Notes under the pieces: generated by a model
Told to the model about the DNA's origin: nothing
The model's input: the letters and a program-made list of their open reading frames with translations, nothing else
Databases searched by the model: none
Shown here: piece after piece, positions 31,423-35,067 of the stretch
How positions within the stretch are numbered: position 1 is the stretch's first letter
Layout: each line of letters starts with the position of its first letter
Program-made: the position numbers and the translations under genes
Source: Duncaniella sp.
GTDB lineage: Bacteria; Bacteroidota; Bacteroidia; Bacteroidales; Muribaculaceae
Direction of reading: 5' to 3'
Assembly: GCF_029054785.1 (NCBI RefSeq)
Contig: NZ_JAIDEN010000145.1
Span: forward strand, 1-35,067
DNA length: 35,067 nt

Positions 31423-31982
31423 CTTGCTGTGTGGTTTCTGACAATTGCCAAAGCCTCTTCGGGATTAGCGACCACTGTGGCGGGAATCTGCCCGTCGCGC
31501 ATGAAACCGAGGTCGGCCATGCGGCGGAACATGTCGAGAAGCGGATCATAATATCCGTCGGTGTTGACAATGATCACCGGACCTGTGAAGAGTCCGAGCT
31601 GATGCCAGGTCATGATCTCGGCCAGTTCGTCGAGAGTACCGATGCCGCCCGGAAGAGCTATGGCCGCACATGACATGGAAGCCATCGTCATCTTGCGCGA
31701 GTGCATCGAGTCGGTCACGATACACTGCGACAGCTGCGGATGGTTCCAGCGTTTGTGCATCATGAATTCCGGAAGAACGCCGACAGCCTTTCCACCGGCC
31801 TGCACAGAGCCCTCAATGGCGGCAGCCATCATACCTGCGGCACCGCCACCGCAGACCAGTGAAAAGCCTGAATCGGCGATAAGTCCGCCTGTGGTACGTG
31901 CCACAAGCATATATTTCGGATCAATATCTGATGATGAGGCGCAGTAGACAACCACGCCGTTGCGTTCGGACTTGGAATTCAT
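31410..31982 (-). CDS. LOG family protein (TIGR00730-type, nucleoside 5'-monophosphate phosphoribohydrolase-like)
   Basis: LOG proteins cleave the ribose-base bond of nucleoside 5'-monophosphates; in plants and some bacteria this releases cytokinin bases. With the start at 31982 the product is 190 residues, MNSKSERNGVVVYCASSS; an upstream ATG at 32018 adds 12 residues but lies over the promoter. The Rossmann-like core is complete: VCGGGAAGMMAAAIEG, SMHSRKMTMASMS with the conserved Arg/Lys, and ALPGGIGTLDELAE, the diagnostic PGGxGTxxE motif. It overlaps the DUF4271 gene by 13 bases and heads a run with hemD, rnpA, yidD and the TatD-like gene. Its biological substrate in Bacteroidota is not known. 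Confidence 0.92.
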   Translation of the reverse strand: MNSKSERNGVVVYCASSSDIDPKYMLVARTTGGLIADSGFSLVCGGGAAGMMAAAIEGSVQAGGKAVGVLPEFMMHKRWNHPQLSQCIVTDSMHSRKMTMASMSCAAIALPGGIGTLDELAEIMTWHQLGLFTGPVIIVNTDGYYDPLLDMFRRMADLGFMRDGQIPATVVANPEEALAIVRNHTASCGK

Positions 31983-31987
31983 GAGTG

Positions 31988-32019
31988 CAAAATTAGCAAG
32001 TTTCTTCAAGAGAAACAAA
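31988..32019 (-). promoter_or_regulatory. Promoter immediately before the LOG-family gene
   Basis: On the minus strand TTTG (complement of 32016-32019) and TAATTTTG (complement of 31988-31995) are 20 bases apart, a good -33/-7 match. The -7 box ends only five bases before the ATG at 31982, so the transcript would be leaderless or nearly so. Confidence 0.65.
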
Positions 32020-32045
32020 TGATGCGACCGCGATGATCACCACAT

Positions 32046-32567
32046 TCAGAAAAACCGCGGGCGGACGAAGGGGGCGGCGGGAGCGCGCAGCAGAGCCGAG
32101 AGGGCTGCGAGTTGCTGCTGGAGCTTTACGGCAAACGGAGCGGCACGGACAAGCCCTGCGGAATCGCCCGCGGCCACGAGCGATGTGTGGATCACCCGCA
32201 GTACCACGGCCATCTCCAGATGACGCCTGATCAGGCCGTGGATCCCTGTCTGACGCCCGCCTCCCGCCGCCTGAGGCACCTTGAGGGTGATCTGCATGAG
32301 ATGATCGGCGCTGTCATCGGCGGGATGGGCCGCCGGAGAGAGCTCAGGCCTTTCGCCGTCAAGCTCCGCATCGTCGACATAAGGGAGCAGGCCGAGGACG
32401 GTCTCGGCGAAAGCATTCTTGATCATGAGGGTAAGAATCCCGCGTCGGGCGGGGTCGATGAGCGGAGAAAGTGAGGTTTTCTCGTCAGCGGAGGCCGACA
32501 GAAGCTCCAGGGCAACGAGCGCGTGGACCGTATCGGCGATAACCTGTGTGGAAAGCGAATAAAGCAT
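32046..32567 (-). CDS. Unknown protein, Ala/Leu-rich, downstream of the portal cluster
   Basis: I place the start at 32567 (MLYSLSTQVIADTVHALVAL), giving 173 residues; the frame is open further upstream but there it overlaps the next gene and encodes a composition unlike a protein core. The product has no signal peptide or clear membrane helix. A helical first half (about 1-66, ILTLMIKNAFAETVLGLLPY) is followed by an acidic loop (DDAELDGERPEL) and a beta-like stretch MQITLKVPQAAGG. A helical end with HGLIRRHLEMAVVLRVIHTS closes it. The size and layout resemble head-tail connector or tail-completion proteins of phages, but no motif proves this. It follows its neighbour by 13 bases, so both are probably co-transcribed. 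Confidence 0.65.
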   Translation of the reverse strand: MLYSLSTQVIADTVHALVALELLSASADEKTSLSPLIDPARRGILTLMIKNAFAETVLGLLPYVDDAELDGERPELSPAAHPADDSADHLMQITLKVPQAAGGGRQTGIHGLIRRHLEMAVVLRVIHTSLVAAGDSAGLVRAAPFAVKLQQQLAALSALLRAPAAPFVRPRFF

Positions 32568-32580
32568 GGCGTGGGGAGAT

Positions 32581-32988
32581 TCAGGAGATGGTGATTTGGC
32601 GGGTTTCAGGGTCAAAGGAAGAGCGCAGCAGGTCCATCGCGCGGGCTGGGGAGATGAAAAACTGCGAGGCATGGCCGTCGGCAAGCACATTGGCAAGGGC
32701 GAAATCCAGACGGTAGCCGTGGCGCTCCATCAGCCGTCCGGCCCGGCGGTCAAGTTCCTCCCAGAGGGCCAGACGGCGGTCGTTGCGCAGTTTCAGACGC
32801 CCGTGGCGAAGCACCCGCAGCATGCGCAGTGCATATTCATAGGTACAATAATAGCATGGAGCGGGTTCAAGAGCGGCCTGCGAGGCCACATAGCGGAGAC
32901 TGACGGGATGGCCGGCGGGAATGGAGGAGATCACACGGCGGGCGGCTTCGAGAAAATGACGGTTGCGGAGGGTGATTAAAGAATACAT
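32581..32988 (-). CDS. Unknown basic helical protein with an internal aromatic motif repeat
   Basis: This 135-residue protein is rich in Arg and Leu and predicted by eye to be mostly helical; I do not recognise the family. Two related segments are visible: APCYYCTYEYALRMLR at about 43-58 and ASQFFISPARAMDLLR at about 106-121. Both are Ala, two spaced residues, a double aromatic, a Ser/Thr, then Ala and a Leu-rich helix ending in Arg. Such a repeat may reflect a duplicated small module. There is no signal peptide or membrane segment. It has a promoter-like box about 100 bases upstream, lies 181 bases after the portal gene on the same strand and 13 before the next unknown gene. A DNA- or capsid-associated phage function is a guess from position only. 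Confidence 0.7.
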   Translation of the reverse strand: MYSLITLRNRHFLEAARRVISSIPAGHPVSLRYVASQAALEPAPCYYCTYEYALRMLRVLRHGRLKLRNDRRLALWEELDRRAGRLMERHGYRLDFALANVLADGHASQFFISPARAMDLLRSSFDPETRQITIS

Positions 32989-33091
32989 AAGGCAGAAACG
33001 TGAGGGGGGAAGAAAGGTGTGTGTTTGTGTGAAAATAGTAAAATGTGTCTCGGTGAGAGGTGTCGGAAGAAACGTGATGTTTTTCTGTCAG

Positions 33092-33099
33092 CAAAGTTA
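33092..33099 (-). promoter_or_regulatory. Possible -7 promoter element for the two unknown genes
   Basis: The minus strand reads TAACTTTG, the same -7 sequence as at the cobalamin riboswitch promoter, 103 bases before the start at 32988. No -33 TTTG is found at the expected distance. It suggests that the two unknown genes can be expressed apart from the portal gene. Confidence 0.4.
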
Positions 33100-33150
33100 A
33101 TTGAGACCCGGTGCAGGAGGCAGGCACACCGATGTGAATTTATGTTAAGA

Positions 33151-33172
33151 GTCTACTATTAGACACCCTCTA
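33151..33172. other. Degenerate palindrome at the portal stop codon
   Basis: GTCTA (33151-33155) and TAGAC (33160-33164) form a short stem with loop CTAT; the adjacent ACACCCTCTAA matches the right arm of the stem at 26757-26767. The portal stop codon lies inside this arm. Confidence 0.4.
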
Positions 33173-34453
33173 AGCCCCTTCATGCAGACAACCTTCGGTC
33201 AGCTCCAGGGCTATGCGGTCACGGGCGGCACGGAAGGAGTTGAACGACTCGTAGATGTCGAGCAGGGCGATGGCCGAGTTGTAGACCTGGCTCTCATAGA
33301 GCGAAGCCGAGACGTTGGATGACGGGAGCTGCCCCTGAAGCGCGCCTGACACCCCCGAAATGTTCTGGAAGAGTTTCATTTCGGTGTCGAGAAGCTGCGA
33401 GGCGTCGCGGCTCGCACCCGAAGACGCGCTCACCTCCATCGGCATCAGCCGCGAGGCCGGATTCAGAGGAATCACACCGCCGGGCTTGCTCCAGACGCGG
33501 CATACATCCTTGATGTCAGAGTCGGGCATGACGGAATCCATCGGCATCAGTAGCACTCCCTTGGCGCTGTTGGCCAGGATATGGTCGATCATGGTGATGA
33601 GCATGTTGATGTGTTTCTGCTGCCCGATCAGATCCTCGATGAAGGAATGGACCTCGCCGTCGGTCAGAGGATAGAATTTGAAGGCATAGGGATGGGAGCC
33701 AGAAGGCAAGGGAGAGCGGGTCTCGTCAAGCACTGTGCCGTTGGGCGCCATAAAGCGGCAGTGCCAGTGGGGATCCTCGGTCGGGCGCGAGGGATTGATG
33801 TCGAAGCTCCAGACCTCGGCCACCTGACAGAGCATGTCGGCATCGCAGTCATTGAAGCCGCGGCTGTTGGCATAGCAGCGTTCGAGCATTGCGCAGCGCG
33901 AGGCCGATCCGTGGCCGAAACGCAGCTTGAGTTCCGCAAGGCCTACCCGGAAGAAATGGCCGATGAGCCGCACATCGGCCCCGCGCGGATCGGAGAAACG
34001 GTTGACGAAAAAGTCTTTCGGGCTGATGTTGTCGGCCCAGACCGCAAGCTGCGAGCCGGGACGGCATTCGCAGACAAGTTTCTGGATGACGCAGCCTGAG
34101 ATGAGAAACTCTTCGAGTGAGCGGCTGTCAAGCTCATCGAGCAGATTGTCGGCTCGGAAGCTGTCGAGGCGGCTGTCAGCCGGGGTTTCGTCCGCACTCA
34201 GGTTGTAGCGGAAACGGCCCACGACCGCTTTGACCAGCGAGCGCAGCAGATTGTTGGTCAGAGGACGCATGCCCGATTCAAGGGCATATTCGTGTTCGGA
34301 GATGATGCGTCCGTCATCGGTTGTGACCGGATCGGACCATTGCAGCCCGTAGGTGTGGTCTTTGAGCCGCTGACGCGTGGCCCGCAGCGACGACATCTCC
34401 TGATGGGCCTTCACCGCCCGGCGGTAAAGACCCGGATTGTATTTCAGTTTCAT
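33170..34453 (-). CDS. Phage portal protein
   Basis: The 427-residue product matches tailed-phage portal proteins, the dodecameric ring through which DNA enters the capsid. The N-terminal helices (RATRQRLKDHTYGLQWSDP at about 25-42, MRPLTNNLLRSLVKAVVGRF at about 62-81) are followed by LEEFLISGCVIQKLVCECR at about 113-131. Next come DNISPKDFFVNRFSDPRGAD at about 141-160 and VRLIGHFFRVGLAELKLRFG. The later part has the clip and stem region: LIGQQKHINMLITMIDHILA, SKPGGVIPLNP and the C-terminal helix with LFQNISGVSGALQGQLPSSN. Length suits HK97- or P22-like small portals. The gene is not interrupted. It follows the adaptor-like gene by 41 bases, with a palindrome between. No terminase is seen in the window. 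It is on the strand opposite to the capsid-like gene at 175-1380. Confidence 0.85.
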   Translation of the reverse strand: MKLKYNPGLYRRAVKAHQEMSSLRATRQRLKDHTYGLQWSDPVTTDDGRIISEHEYALESGMRPLTNNLLRSLVKAVVGRFRYNLSADETPADSRLDSFRADNLLDELDSRSLEEFLISGCVIQKLVCECRPGSQLAVWADNISPKDFFVNRFSDPRGADVRLIGHFFRVGLAELKLRFGHGSASRCAMLERCYANSRGFNDCDADMLCQVAEVWSFDINPSRPTEDPHWHCRFMAPNGTVLDETRSPLPSGSHPYAFKFYPLTDGEVHSFIEDLIGQQKHINMLITMIDHILANSAKGVLLMPMDSVMPDSDIKDVCRVWSKPGGVIPLNPASRLMPMEVSASSGASRDASQLLDTEMKLFQNISGVSGALQGQLPSSNVSASLYESQVYNSAIALLDIYESFNSFRAARDRIALELTEGCLHEGA

Positions 34454-34474
34454 AGCTTGGGGTGTGAGGGGTTT

Positions 34475-34495
34475 AGAGGTGGTTTAACAACCTCT
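34475..34495. other. 21-base near-palindrome between adaptor-like and portal genes
   Basis: AGAGGT (34475-34480) and ACCTCT (34490-34495) with inner GTT/AAC pairing form a 21-base palindrome with one mismatch. The right arm touches the stop codon of the adaptor-like gene. It resembles the stems at 20747 and 26723. Confidence 0.6.
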
Positions 34496-35019
34496 TATTC
34501 GGGATGGAGAGTAGCCAGGGCGGAATCGTCGAATTCATAGACACCATCCTCGCAGACGATGCAGTCGAGCCGGGCAAGGCTGTCGGAACCGGTCGCGGCG
34601 GGATAGAGACGCAGGCTTCCGCCATAGAAGAACGCCAGGGGCGATGAGGTGGTAGCGCGGGTGAAGGGATGGCGCTGACGTTCGAGGAGAGCCGAGGCGG
34701 GATCGGTCACCACAACGGCGGGACGCAGCCAGGAGGCGAGGCGCACACGGACCACGCGCACCACCCCCGCAGGGAGCGTCAAAACAGTGGCGCCGTCCTG
34801 TACAGGGGGCAGAGGCAGGTCAAGCGACCGCGGGGCCAGCATCGAAGGCGAGGCTTCGAGGAGCAGCCGGCGGTACCAGAGGTTCATTTCAACGGTGAAG
34901 AGCGCGTCGCTGTCAAGTCCGTCGTTGCGCCGGAAGACAGCATCGGCCAGCGGAGGGCTGAATGCGTGGTGCAGACGCCAGAGGTCGAGCATTTCGGGGG
35001 TTGTCAGTGTGAGTTTCAT
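34495..35019 (-). CDS. Phage head-tail adaptor-like protein
   Basis: The 174-residue protein has a helical N-terminal half (TPEMLDLWRLHHAFSPPLAD and VEMNLWYRRLLLEAS) and a beta-rich second half (TLPAGVVRVVRVRLASWLRP, FFYGGSLRLYPAATGSDSL). A second half containing an LRLYPA-type strand after a helical bundle is typical of small adaptor or gateway proteins that sit below the portal, but this is resemblance rather than a match to a named family. It lies just upstream of the portal gene on the same strand, which supports a structural role. No signal peptide is present. The 48 bases after its start to the window end hold no feature. Confidence 0.6.
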   Translation of the reverse strand: MKLTLTTPEMLDLWRLHHAFSPPLADAVFRRNDGLDSDALFTVEMNLWYRRLLLEASPSMLAPRSLDLPLPPVQDGATVLTLPAGVVRVVRVRLASWLRPAVVVTDPASALLERQRHPFTRATTSSPLAFFYGGSLRLYPAATGSDSLARLDCIVCEDGVYEFDDSALATLHPE

Positions 35020-35067
35020 TGTCAGATGTGTGGGTGACTGGTTGGTGAAGTGTGTGTGGATCTGTGG

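Noticed and set aside
1..35067. The window as one small circular phage or plasmid joined end to start
   Set aside because: Joining the ends gives no continuous gene (a stop lies just before the junction in the frame of the partial CDS), and the contents are chromosomal housekeeping genes.

Overview
This window looks like a chromosomal segment of a GC-rich Bacteroidales bacterium, most like the gut Muribaculaceae. The evidence is a SusC/SusD pair with a hybrid two-component regulator, a T9SS-type C-terminal sorting domain, lipoprotein signals of Bacteroidota type, DUF2723 and DUF4271 proteins, and several promoters of the Bacteroidales TTTG / TAnnTTTG type. The family assignment is inference from gene content; no rRNA or tRNA gene was found to confirm it.

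Layout. 1-1380 (+): the tail of an unknown gene, then a phage-type major capsid-like protein. 1473-4702 (-): three consecutive FKBP peptidyl-prolyl isomerases and riboflavin synthase. 4943-16451 (-): a small pectin-type utilisation locus, ordered hybrid sensor/regulator, pectinesterase, SusC, SusD. 16623-20740 (+): a PduO-type cobalamin adenosyltransferase, then a complete cobalamin riboswitch that leads into a 1003-residue secreted Ig-like protein with a T9SS sorting domain. 20741-21080: structured, repeat-rich non-coding DNA. 21105-21780 (+): a HicAB toxin-antitoxin pair with a visible promoter/operator. 22175-28464 (+): trpS, a DUF2723 membrane glycosyltransferase-like protein, a polysaccharide deacetylase and queG. 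28409-31982 (-): LOG-family protein, DUF4271 protein, hemD, rnpA, yidD and a short TatD-like protein. 32046-35019 (-): two unknown proteins, a phage portal protein and an adaptor-like protein.

How the parts fit. The pectinesterase locus reads as a sensor plus outer-membrane capture and import system for methyl-esterified pectin fragments, although no lyase or hydrolase for the backbone is present here. Cobalamin recurs: the adenosyltransferase makes adenosylcobalamin, the riboswitch senses it, and QueG uses cobalamin as cofactor. The Ig-like secreted protein is therefore a candidate component of cobalamin capture or of a cobalamin-responsive surface programme.

The two most interesting points are these. 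First, phage structural genes lie at both ends of the window, on opposite strands and both pointing inward, separated by about 31 kb of housekeeping DNA. This could be a prophage split by rearrangement, two separate remnants, or a dispersed domesticated particle system such as a gene-transfer-agent-like element. Second, the riboswitch controls a secreted Ig-like protein rather than an obvious BtuB transporter. Neither can be settled from this window alone.
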